Assembly (NCBI GenBank): GCA_030753015.1
Contig: JASMDC010000006.1
Coordinates: 80,563-144,562, forward strand
DNA from: Candidatus Undinarchaeales archaeon
Lineage (GTDB): Archaea; SpSt-1190; JASMDC01
DNA length: 64,000 nucleotides
Reading direction: 5' to 3'
The notes under the pieces were generated by a model. It had not been told where the DNA came from and searched no databases. It worked only from the letters and a program-made list of their open reading frames with translations. Of this stretch, positions 37,452 to 44,743 are shown piece after piece. The position numbers were made by a program, and so were the translations under genes. How positions within the stretch are numbered: the stretch's first letter is position 1; the number at the start of each line of letters is the position of its first letter.

Positions 37452-38405
37452 ATGTCCCCGCGAATCCGTGACATAGCGACAGTTATCCTGTGCCTGTTCC
37501 TCTGCGGATGCTTCTCCTCGGTCCCTGAGGATACTCCGTCGCCCGCGGACGGGACGTTCATGGTCGGAGGACATACCTACAGGTTCGTCCAGGGAACCCT
37601 CGTCCAGGATGACCGCGACAATGACAGTATCGCTGTGGTCGGTGTGGCATGCGATCTGCACGGGAACGGGACCACCGCAACTGCCCTGGCGGCCCGATTC
37701 AAGGACGCTGGTGTTGACATCGTGCTGGTGTGCGGCGATATCTGTGATCATTACCGTGATCCGGGACCGGACGACGCGGAGATGGAACGGGTGCTTGCGC
37801 CCTTCCTAGCGACCAGCATGCTCGTGCTGACCATCCCCGGGAACCACGAGCAGATCCCTGTGTACGACGCGGTCATGACCCGCATGGCGACAGCGAATCC
37901 GAACCTCGTGAACATGCTCACTGTACCCGTGGCTAAGTTGGATGACATTTCCATCGTGGCGCTGGGCGGGTACCACGACCAGCGCTTCATCCCGGCCAGC
38001 GGTCGCCTTCTGGGGGACGAGGACTACACAGTGGCGGTGCGTCGGACCACGGGCCTTCCCCTGCCTCGGCTCTTCCTCACTCATGGGCCTCCCCGGTCAG
38101 CGCGGGAGGGTGGCGTCGACCAAGTCACCGGCGGTTCCCATGTTGGCGACCCGCGTCTCAATGAAGTGTTCGAGCAGGGCGGGTTCAACGTTCACGTGTT
38201 CGGTCATATCCATGAAGCGGGCGGACGGGCAGAAACGCCAGAGGGCGATCCTGTCCCCCCGGACACTCCGGTGGCGCGGCTCCTGCTCAACGCGGCACCG
38301 GGCTCCCCCTGGACCCTCCTTGATGGCTCGCACACACCTGGCCAGGCGATGATCGTACGGATGGGGAACAGCACGACATCGTACCGAATCATCAGCGCGT
38401 CCTGA
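37452..38405 (+). CDS. Lipoprotein metallophosphoesterase
   Basis: 317-residue calcineurin-like phosphoesterase predicted to be anchored outside the cell. The N-terminal hydrophobic stretch ends in the lipobox LCGC with Cys20 as the lipid site. Metal-binding motifs follow in the family order: CDLHGN (about 67-72), GDICDH (about 98-103), GNHE (about 134-137), THGPP (about 213-217) and GHIHEAG (about 255-261). It starts 20 nt after the RAM gene with GGGGGGAG upstream, so they may be co-transcribed. Substrate unknown; nucleotides or phosphodiesters at the cell surface are plausible. Confidence 0.87.
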   Translation: MSPRIRDIATVILCLFLCGCFSSVPEDTPSPADGTFMVGGHTYRFVQGTLVQDDRDNDSIAVVGVACDLHGNGTTATALAARFKDAGVDIVLVCGDICDHYRDPGPDDAEMERVLAPFLATSMLVLTIPGNHEQIPVYDAVMTRMATANPNLVNMLTVPVAKLDDISIVALGGYHDQRFIPASGRLLGDEDYTVAVRRTTGLPLPRLFLTHGPPRSAREGGVDQVTGGSHVGDPRLNEVFEQGGFNVHVFGHIHEAGGRAETPEGDPVPPDTPVARLLLNAAPGSPWTLLDGSHTPGQAMIVRMGNSTTSYRIISAS

Positions 38406-38483
38406 TCCGGGATCCGCCGGAGCGCCCAAACGGAGTGAACTACCCCTCTCCAAGTAAAGGGGCTTCCCGCCGTAACAAAAAAA

Positions 38484-38493
38484 GAGTTAAAAG
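38484..38493 (+). promoter_or_regulatory. TATA-box promoter of the DegT gene
   Basis: GAGTTAAAAG, centre about 27 nt from the ATG at 38517, predicts a leaderless start. Confidence 0.65.
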
Positions 38494-38496
38494 CTT

Positions 38497-38510
38497 GATG
38501 ACGCGTCATC
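38497..38510. promoter_or_regulatory. Perfect 14-bp palindromic operator candidate
   Basis: GATGACGCGTCATC lies exactly between the TATA box and the start codon of the DegT gene, the classical site where an archaeal repressor blocks RNA polymerase recruitment. Confidence 0.55.
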
Positions 38511-38516
38511 GACCAA

Positions 38517-39767
38517 ATGGTGCTCCCCATCCCTCGTCAAGGCGTGAGCATGACCCTTGCCGAGGCTGTGCGGGCGGTGACCTCGATCCCATTCTCCTCC
38601 TTTATGGAGGGCGAAGCGTTGGCGCGCTTCGAGGAGGCCTTCGCCCGGTACCTTCACGCGGAGCATGCCGTGGCAGTGGCCTCGGGCAGGTACGCCTTTC
38701 AGTTGGTGATGGATGCTATCGGGTTCACACGGAAGGACGAGGTCATCTTCCCGTCCCTCACCATCCCGGTCATGCCCAACGTAGCTATGTGGTCTGCCGC
38801 CGTGCGGTTCGCTGACGTATCGCTGGAGAACTATACGCTCGATCCAACAGCAGCAGCTGACGCGGTCACACCGAGGACGAGGGCGATCGTCCCCACACAT
38901 CTTTATGGGTGTCCGTGCGATATGGGGTCGCTGGGTGACCTGGCCGAGGACCGCGGTCTCGTGATGATCGAGGACTGTGCCCATGCCACGGGTGCACTGT
39001 ACAAGGGTCGCCAGGTCGGTACCCAAGGAGTGGCTTCAATATTCTCCATGGCGACCGGCAAGACCCCCATGGCCTTTGGTGGTGGCATTATCACCACGGA
39101 CGACGGCGCGATCGATCATGCCGTGCGCGAGGCAGTAGCAAAGGAAGTGCGACCTTCGAGAACACGGACCACCAAGGCGGTGCTCAAGGACACTGCTGTC
39201 TGGGCCCTTACTCGCCAACCCCTGTTCAGCCTGTCAGTGTTCCCTGCCCTGGCCCTCTCCTCCGCCCTGGGGTCGCTCTCGGGCTCTGCGGCAACCGATC
39301 CCTTCGCCGAGGAGGAGCGTCGGCTCGAGACACTGCCCGCCGGTTCCCGTGGCAATCTCACCAATGTACAGGCCGTCAAGGGCCTTAGCGGGCTTGACCA
39401 CCTCGATGAGGAGCTGTCCCGGCGCCGGGCGAACGCCCACGCGCTAGACCGCGAGCTCGCCGACATACCTGCGCTCACTCTCCCTGGGGCACCCCGGAAC
39501 GCTGAGCACGCATACCATGGGTACTGCAGCCGTGTCAAGGACCGAGCCGGTTTCATGAAGCGTATGCTCCGACGCGGCGTGGACACGCGGGCGACCCCCA
39601 TGATGGCATGTGGATCCCTGTCGATGTTCGGTGGCGCCACGGGAAGGTGCCCGACGGCCGAGGTGTTGGCTCGGGAGCTGGTCCACCTGCCCGTTCACCC
39701 GCCGCTGGGCAAGCCTGAGATGGCCGCCGTTGCCCGGGCCGCCCGGTACGTGACGGAAGGCCGCTGA
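38517..39767 (+). CDS. DegT/DnrJ/EryC1/StrS-family PLP aminotransferase
   Basis: 416-residue PLP enzyme of the sugar aminotransferase family used to make amino sugars for glycans. The cofactor-phosphate segment SGRYAFQLVMDAIG, the pyridine-binding MIEDCAHATGALYKGR and the Schiff-base lysine in MATGKTPMAFGGGIITTDD are all present, so it is probably active. An internal segment (about 205-260) has hydrophobic stretches not typical of every member. The ATG at 38517 is supported by the TATA distance; an alternative ATG at 38550 would remove 11 residues. It abuts the convergent transglutaminase gene without a gap. Confidence 0.88.
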   Translation: MVLPIPRQGVSMTLAEAVRAVTSIPFSSFMEGEALARFEEAFARYLHAEHAVAVASGRYAFQLVMDAIGFTRKDEVIFPSLTIPVMPNVAMWSAAVRFADVSLENYTLDPTAAADAVTPRTRAIVPTHLYGCPCDMGSLGDLAEDRGLVMIEDCAHATGALYKGRQVGTQGVASIFSMATGKTPMAFGGGIITTDDGAIDHAVREAVAKEVRPSRTRTTKAVLKDTAVWALTRQPLFSLSVFPALALSSALGSLSGSAATDPFAEEERRLETLPAGSRGNLTNVQAVKGLSGLDHLDEELSRRRANAHALDRELADIPALTLPGAPRNAEHAYHGYCSRVKDRAGFMKRMLRRGVDTRATPMMACGSLSMFGGATGRCPTAEVLARELVHLPVHPPLGKPEMAAVARAARYVTEGR

Positions 39768-40997
39768 TCACTCCTCTTCGCGGAAGAGGTGCTCCTCGCC
39801 TGCCAGGATGCTGGCCGCGCGCTCGCCCTCCAGCTCCGCCTTGGTCTTCTCGGTATTGGAGCCGCTGTAGATGGCGCCGATGTTGCCGGCAATGCCCATG
39901 TACTGGCCCAGCCCGAAGATGAGCGAGGACGCTGTGGCGACGGTGCCGCCGGCGATACCCAGAGCAATCGCCTTGAATGCGCCGCCGATGGACATCTTGC
40001 GCTTCTTGGTAAAGGAGCTGACACCGTAGGACACGAGCCCCAGCCCGCCGAACTGTACGCCATTGCGGACGTACTGGCCATACTCACCAAGGAGCTCGAG
40101 GCTCTCTGCGTCCTCGGGGGCCACCTCGATACGGGCTTGGGCGATGGCCTCACGGATCTCGTCCATGTGGGCGCCAGGGTTCTTCAGGGCCTCGGTTATG
40201 TCAGGCAGCTTCTCATGATCGTATAGGAGTAGCTTGCCCATGGAGTCGTAGTCCTTGATGTTGCCCGTGATCGCCAGGGCATCGCTGAGCTGGCTGAACG
40301 GGTGCCCTGCATCGAAGGAATGGATGTAGTTCTCGGAGTAGGGCCCGATGTAGTTGTTGGTCGGGTCGACGATGAGATACTGTACGCCCTCTTCGGTCTG
40401 GACGGGGACCTCGGCCCAGGCATGGCCCACGCCGCGAGATATGCCCGTGCGGATGACGGCAGGTATGCCCTGCTCCCGGGCGATAGCTGTGAAGAGGTTG
40501 GCGTGCTCGGCGCACACACCGGTGCCGTCCTGGAATGTCTCGGCGGCGGTCTCGGGGACGTTGACGTCGTAGATCCCCAAATAGTAGCCGTTCATACCGA
40601 TGTGCTCCTTGACGTACTCGGAGTCGGCCACGATGGTCTCGAGCACGGTGTCCTCCTCGAGCTGGGCGGCCACATCCTCCATCTCATCGGTGACCGCAAG
40701 ATAACCGGTGGTCTCGGTGAGCTCCGCGTAACCGCTGGTGTCCACGACACTGTCGAGTTCCTCCCAAGAATCCTCCTCCTTGAGCGAGGTGTAGTCGAAG
40801 CCCTTCTCCTCCACCTTCTGCTCGGACACCTCGGGATCCCGGTCCAGGAGCGCGGTGAGCGCGTACCCGGCAGCGAAGAGCCCGCCGAGCAGCATGACCT
40901 TGCTCACGTCACCGTTGTTCAAATCATCATTGATGACGTACCCGTCCGCACCCTCGGCAGCGGCGGAACCGTCGCTCTCAAGATCATATCCGACCAT
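39768..40997 (-). CDS. Membrane-associated transglutaminase-like protein
   Basis: 409-residue protein with a transglutaminase/papain-like core. The catalytic triad is visible as Cys162 (GVCAEHANLFTAIARE), His192 (VGHAWAEV) and Asp211 (LIVDPTNNYIG). A hydrophobic helix at about 34-51 and two more at about 345-390 (FKAIALGIAGGTVATASSLI) suggest membrane anchoring, with an acidic region (about 52-130) between. It could be a protease or cross-linking enzyme acting at the cell surface; the substrate is unknown. The TATA box at 41036-41043 gives a leader of about 16 nt with AGGTG. Confidence 0.83.
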   Translation of the reverse strand: MVGYDLESDGSAAAEGADGYVINDDLNNGDVSKVMLLGGLFAAGYALTALLDRDPEVSEQKVEEKGFDYTSLKEEDSWEELDSVVDTSGYAELTETTGYLAVTDEMEDVAAQLEEDTVLETIVADSEYVKEHIGMNGYYLGIYDVNVPETAAETFQDGTGVCAEHANLFTAIAREQGIPAVIRTGISRGVGHAWAEVPVQTEEGVQYLIVDPTNNYIGPYSENYIHSFDAGHPFSQLSDALAITGNIKDYDSMGKLLLYDHEKLPDITEALKNPGAHMDEIREAIAQARIEVAPEDAESLELLGEYGQYVRNGVQFGGLGLVSYGVSSFTKKRKMSIGGAFKAIALGIAGGTVATASSLIFGLGQYMGIAGNIGAIYSGSNTEKTKAELEGERAASILAGEEHLFREEE

Positions 40998-41035
40998 TGA
41001 TACCTACACCTGTCGCGGCGAGCCCTCCCCGCAGG

Positions 41036-41043
41036 TTAAAAAT
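41036..41043 (-). promoter_or_regulatory. TATA-box promoter of the transglutaminase gene
   Basis: Minus-strand ATTTTTAA, about 42 nt upstream of the ATG at 40997, consistent with a short leader carrying GGTG. Confidence 0.55.
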
Positions 41044-41089
41044 CTTTCGGCGGGGCTAAATCGTGCGTTAGCGTGCCACGCAGGAAATC

Positions 41090-41098
41090 ATTATAAGG
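41090..41098 (+). promoter_or_regulatory. TATA-box promoter of the lysine-less PLP-fold gene
   Basis: ATTATAAGG, centre about 29 nt before the ATG at 41123, predicts a leaderless transcript. Confidence 0.65.
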
Positions 41099-41122
41099 TT
41101 TGGCGGCGGGTCGAGACTTGCG

Positions 41123-42163
41123 ATGTTCAAGCACCGGACGCCGAGCCTCAAAGTGCGCAAGGCCATGTCCGTGGCCGCCGTGGGCCTCGGTAAGGACTAC
41201 ACCTCCTCCAAGGGCGCTGGCGCGACAAAGGAGCTTGTTGCCAAGGTCTCGCGGATGACTGGGAAGGCCCATGTCCGCCCTGTGTCGAGCGGTAACGGTG
41301 CCATCTTCGCGGCGCTCTTCGTTGCCCCGGGCCCCGTGATGCTGCCCGATACCGGTGGCTGGATCGCGTTCCGAACCCATCCCAAGGTGCTGGGGCTGGC
41401 CACCCACGCACTCGAGACCGACGCGGGTTACATCGACCTCGACCTCCTGAAAAAGCACCTGGACATGAAGAACCCAAAGACCCTCCTCTATAGCGCGTCC
41501 TCAGGGTTCCTTGCGGAGAACGACGGTCGCCACATCGCCGACCTCTGCCGTGACAAGGGGGTCCGGACCATCGAGGACATCACAGGCGTGCTCGGGAGAA
41601 AGGACGCTGGACGGCATGCCGATGTTGTTGTTTGTTCCACCGGTCCCGCCACCGTGGCCAACCTCCTCTCCGGAGGGTTCATCGCCGCTGACAGCGAGGA
41701 GCTCCTGGAGACGGCAAAGTTCGCTCTCTCCCTGGCCGCGCCCGATCCAGTGACCATCGCGGGGATGGTCGCCGCTCTGGACGAGGCGCCTCGAATCTAT
41801 CAGGATCTGGTGGAGACGGCCGACCAGCTCAAGAGCGATCTTGAGGGGTACAGCCAACTCGTGCATCCGCGGCGACGAGGTATCGGTGTCGGCCTTGATC
41901 TGAGCGAGGGTGTGCTCTCCCCCGAGTGGGTGTACAAGCGCTCTCTGGAGCTCGGCCTCCTCACAGAACTGCGCTCACCGCTCATGCTCAAGGGCCCGCG
42001 GTACGATCGACTCGACGTGCCGAGCGTCACCATCGAGCTTAAAAAGGTTGACATCGCGTACTACGAACGGGAGGCGCTGATCGGCCGCCTTGTCGAGGCC
42101 GTCGATGCCCTCCTCAGACCACAGGCCTCCGTAGCTCAGCTGGTCAGAGCGGCTGATTCGTAA
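41123..42163 (+). CDS. PLP-transferase-fold protein lacking the Schiff-base lysine; 3' end inside tRNA-Thr
   Basis: 346-residue protein that resembles fold-type I PLP enzymes of the DegT/aminotransferase kind: an early SSGNGAIFAALFVA cofactor-phosphate region, a pyridine-binding Asp in RTIEDITGVLG, and SGGFIAADS where DegT proteins have GGGIITTDD. The preceding segment, VVVCSTGPATVANLL, contains no lysine, so a normal internal aldimine cannot form. It may have a non-transaminase or non-catalytic role. The last 13 codons and the stop (TAA, 42161-42163) lie within the tRNA-Thr gene on the same strand. The true C-terminus is therefore unusual. Confidence 0.75.
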   Translation: MFKHRTPSLKVRKAMSVAAVGLGKDYTSSKGAGATKELVAKVSRMTGKAHVRPVSSGNGAIFAALFVAPGPVMLPDTGGWIAFRTHPKVLGLATHALETDAGYIDLDLLKKHLDMKNPKTLLYSASSGFLAENDGRHIADLCRDKGVRTIEDITGVLGRKDAGRHADVVVCSTGPATVANLLSGGFIAADSEELLETAKFALSLAAPDPVTIAGMVAALDEAPRIYQDLVETADQLKSDLEGYSQLVHPRRRGIGVGLDLSEGVLSPEWVYKRSLELGLLTELRSPLMLKGPRYDRLDVPSVTIELKKVDIAYYEREALIGRLVEAVDALLRPQASVAQLVRAADS

Positions 42164-42198
42164 TCAGCAGGTCGCGCGTTCGAATCGCGTCGGGGGCT
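42125..42198 (+). tRNA. tRNA-Thr (anticodon CGU)
   Basis: A 74-base tRNA folds by eye: acceptor GCCTCCG/CGGGGGC, D stem GCTC/GAGC, anticodon stem GCTGA/TCAGC with loop TTCGTAA (anticodon CGT at 42159-42161), T stem GCGCG/CGCGT with TTCGAAT loop, discriminator T. There is no intron and no encoded CCA. It decodes ACG. No separate TATA box is seen; it overlaps the end of the preceding CDS by 39 nt and is probably co-transcribed with it. Confidence 0.96.
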
Positions 42199-42259
42199 TT
42201 CTTTATGACCACCTAAGCAGAGCTCAGCATACCTGTATACGGTCTCCAGCGGACAAACC

Positions 42260-42267
42260 GTTATAAG
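42260..42267 (+). promoter_or_regulatory. TATA-box promoter of the alpha/beta hydrolase gene
   Basis: GTTATAAG; predicted start near 42290, about 18 nt before the ATG at 42308. Confidence 0.6.
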
Positions 42268-42307
42268 CCACGATTCGCTGTAAGGAAGTCTCTGACGGGG
42301 ATGAGGG

Positions 42308-43138
42308 ATGAGCGGGATGTACGCGGAGTTTGAGAACGCGGGGGCCACCTTTACCGGCGACGTGTTCGAACCGGACATGCCCAACGGCCACGGCGTGGTC
42401 CTCTGTCATGGTTTAGGTACCAACCGTAACGAGCTGTACGACGTAGCAGAAGCGCTCCGGGACGAGGGCTTCGTGGTGCTCGCGTACGACGAGCGAGCCC
42501 ATGGCCAGTCAGAGGGTATCTTCCACCTGGACACCATGGTCGACGACGTCCACGCGGCCCGCAGGTATCTTGAGAACGCATATGACGTTGACCGGATCGG
42601 TATGTTCGGCCATAGCCTCGGTGGCTACCTCGCTGCCAGGGCCGCAGCCGAGCGGGATGGATTCGATGCAGTGGTGACCTGGGCCGCTGCAATTTCACCC
42701 CGGGAGGTGCTGAAGGAGACCCAGCCCTGGTTCGACGTGATTGACGCATGGGTGGACACCGTCGGCCGCCACCTCCACTACTCATCCAGCTACAAGGAGC
42801 TGCGCATCGACGATATGGGCGACTATCTGGCCAACCTCTACGACCGTGATCAGGTCCGAACGGACGACTCGGTGAAGGCTCTTGGCGACGTTCCCTATAC
42901 TCTAATCCAGGGCGATGCTGACAAGGTGGTCTCGATGCACCACGCAAAGGCCATCGCGGCTGCCGCGGACACCGAGCTCGTCGTTGTCCCCGACTGCGGC
43001 CACTCCTGTCTCCCCACTCACTCGGAACCACCCTTCTACCTTCCGGAGCCCGACCGTCCTGAGGCCCGGCGGGAGGTCATTGCAACGGTGGTGGGCCGGT
43101 TCCAGCGGTACCTCGTGGACGCGCCGGGCACCCGATAA
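42308..43138 (+). CDS. Alpha/beta hydrolase
   Basis: 276-residue serine hydrolase. The oxyanion strand is LCHGLGTNRNEL, the nucleophile elbow GHSLGGYLAARAA, the acid lies in LIQGDADKVVSMHH and the catalytic His in PDCGHSCLP. A cap of about 60 residues sits between elbow and acid. It is cytoplasmic (no signal peptide). Esterase, lipase or acyl-peptidase activity is possible and the substrate is unknown. An alternative start at 42317 (MYAEFEN) has GAGGG at better spacing; the longer form is listed. Confidence 0.87.
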   Translation: MSGMYAEFENAGATFTGDVFEPDMPNGHGVVLCHGLGTNRNELYDVAEALRDEGFVVLAYDERAHGQSEGIFHLDTMVDDVHAARRYLENAYDVDRIGMFGHSLGGYLAARAAAERDGFDAVVTWAAAISPREVLKETQPWFDVIDAWVDTVGRHLHYSSSYKELRIDDMGDYLANLYDRDQVRTDDSVKALGDVPYTLIQGDADKVVSMHHAKAIAAAADTELVVVPDCGHSCLPTHSEPPFYLPEPDRPEARREVIATVVGRFQRYLVDAPGTR

Positions 43139-43180
43139 TCCAAAGGGTTTTAATCCTGCTCGACCGTAAAGGAGACCACG

Positions 43181-43420
43181 ATGGCTGACGGAATGATCTC
43201 CATCGCTCTCCGGGCCGTGGGCACGCTCACCCGGTTAGTCAAACCACCCATGCACCGTGAGGTCCCTCTCGGTACCACCGTGCGCGAACTGGCACACTTG
43301 AACGGCGTGGAGGACGGCATGGTGATGCTCGTGTTCGTCAACAAGGCGAAGACGACCTTCGATCGTGTGCTTGAGGACGGGGACGAGGTCGTGCTCTACC
43401 CTATCGTCGCCGGTGGTTAG
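43181..43420 (+). CDS. MoaD/ThiS-like ubiquitin-fold protein
   Basis: 79-residue beta-grasp protein ending in the Gly-Gly tail (VVLYPIVAGG) that is adenylated and thiolated by an E1-like enzyme in MoaD, ThiS and archaeal SAMP proteins. The core REVPLGTTVRELAHLNGVED and LEDGDEVVLYP fit the family. It could supply sulfur for molybdopterin or thiamine, or be attached to proteins. A TATA box (TTTTAA, 43148-43153) gives a leader of about 4 nt, and GGAG is also present. Its stop overlaps the convergent zinc-tail ORF by 2 nt. Confidence 0.85.
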   Translation: MADGMISIALRAVGTLTRLVKPPMHREVPLGTTVRELAHLNGVEDGMVMLVFVNKAKTTFDRVLEDGDEVVLYPIVAGG

Positions 43421-43587
43421 CCTTTCTTACAGCAGACCGGGCACTTCGGGTCCCGCTCTACGGTCATGACTTCCCCGGTGAGCGATGTCGGATCCTGGTC
43501 GAACAGCTTGTTGTAGTGTGGTTCCCCCGCACTGGTGAGGACCTTAACGACCTCCGCACCCTGTGACCGTGGCACAGGGCGCACCAT
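43417..43587 (-). CDS. 56-residue protein with zinc-ribbon-like tail resembling an E1 C-terminus
   Basis: Small minus-strand frame read directly from the sequence: MVRPVPRSQGAEVVKVL to the end VERDPKCPVCCKKG. The DPKCPVC tail resembles the last zinc-binding CxxC pair of MoeB/ThiF/UbaA E1-like enzymes, which adenylate MoaD/ThiS-type partners. No E1 catalytic domain is present. It may be a stand-alone zinc protein or the surviving tail of a lost gene. Codon choice looks coding. A TATA-like GATTTAAAAACG is only 5 nt upstream of the ATG, so the true start could be the GTG at 43575. Confidence 0.5.
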   Translation of the reverse strand: MVRPVPRSQGAEVVKVLTSAGEPHYNKLFDQDPTSLTGEVMTVERDPKCPVCCKKG

Positions 43588-43591
43588 CACG

Positions 43592-43600
43592 TTTTTAAAT
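43592..43600 (+). promoter_or_regulatory. TATA box between the zinc-tail ORF and tdh
   Basis: TTTTTAAAT; on the plus strand it predicts a start near 43622 and a 28-nt leader for tdh. The element is nearly symmetrical and could also serve the minus strand. Confidence 0.5.
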
Positions 43601-43649
43601 CAGCCTCCGTACCCCGCCCCCTGCCACAGGACGGGAACGGGTCATTGCC

Positions 43650-44705
43650 ATGGAAGGTAAGATGCGAGCTGTCATGAAGGTCCGGCCGGAGTACGATGGG
43701 ACCGAGATCGTAGAAGTTGACATTCCCAAACCGGGCCCTACTGAGGTGCTCATCCGGAACAAGTGCGTGTCGATCTGCGGTACTGACGTCCATATATTCG
43801 ATTGGGACCCGTGGGCACAGGGCCGGATCAAGACCCCGCTCATCTACGGGCACGAGTTCGCCGGTGAGATCGTCGAGGTGGGTTCTGCGGTCACCAGCGT
43901 AAAGGTGGGCGACCAGGTTTCCGGCGAGTGCCACATCGTGGACAACCGGTGCGAGATGTGTCAGTCAGGTCGGGCCCACATCTGTGACAACGTGGAAATA
44001 TTCGGTGTGGACCGCACTGGTATCTTCGCAGAGTACTGCTGCATACCGGCATTCAACGTGTGGGTCAACGATCCCACGCTCCCCCCCGAATTCTGCTCCG
44101 TGCAGGACCCTCTGGGAAATGCCGTGCACACGGTCTTCTCCACGAACGTATCGGGACAATCTGTGGCGATCCTGGGAGCTGGCCCCATCGGGCTCATGGC
44201 CACTGCCGTGTGCAAGGTCTGCGGTGCCTCGGAGATCTACGTCGTCGAGGGGAACAACAAGTACCGGGCCAAGCTCGCCAGGAAGGTGGGCGCCTACAAG
44301 ACCTTCCTCGCCTCTGAACAGGATGTAGAGAAGGAGATCCTCGAACGTACCAATGGTGCGGGTGTCGATGTCGTGCTGGAGATGTCGGGCAACGCCCATG
44401 CGTTCAACACGGGCCTGCGGATCCTCAAGAAGGGAGGTCACTTCGCGATCCTCGGAGTGTACAAGGAACCGATCCCGATCGACATCACCGACATGGTGGT
44501 ATTCAAGGGCATCACGATGGTGGGTATCACAGGCCGCCACATGTTCAAGACCTGGCAGATCACCAAGAACCTCCTCAACATCCCCTCGCTCTGCGAGGAC
44601 CTGTCCACCATCATCACCCACAACATGCCCTTCGAGGACTTCAAGAAGGGTATGGAGATCATGCGCTCCGGGCAGAGCGGTAAGGTAGTGCTGTCCCTGG
44701 AGTGA
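43650..44705 (+). CDS. tdh: L-threonine 3-dehydrogenase
   Basis: 351-residue zinc-dependent medium-chain dehydrogenase oxidising threonine to 2-amino-3-oxobutyrate with NAD. Catalytic zinc ligands: Cys in SICGTDVHIFDWD and His/Glu in YGHEFAGEIVEVG. The nucleotide fold is AILGAGPIGLMATAVCK. GISGRHMF-type segments (GITGRHMFKTWQ) are characteristic of Tdh. The structural-zinc loop shows CHIVDNRCEMCQSGRAHIC. The pairing with kbl 38 nt downstream makes the assignment firm. An alternative ATG at 43662 is possible. Confidence 0.95.
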   Translation: MEGKMRAVMKVRPEYDGTEIVEVDIPKPGPTEVLIRNKCVSICGTDVHIFDWDPWAQGRIKTPLIYGHEFAGEIVEVGSAVTSVKVGDQVSGECHIVDNRCEMCQSGRAHICDNVEIFGVDRTGIFAEYCCIPAFNVWVNDPTLPPEFCSVQDPLGNAVHTVFSTNVSGQSVAILGAGPIGLMATAVCKVCGASEIYVVEGNNKYRAKLARKVGAYKTFLASEQDVEKEILERTNGAGVDVVLEMSGNAHAFNTGLRILKKGGHFAILGVYKEPIPIDITDMVVFKGITMVGITGRHMFKTWQITKNLLNIPSLCEDLSTIITHNMPFEDFKKGMEIMRSGQSGKVVLSLE

Positions 44706-44743
44706 ATCACCGTCACGGTCACAACGACATGGAGGGAGGAGAC

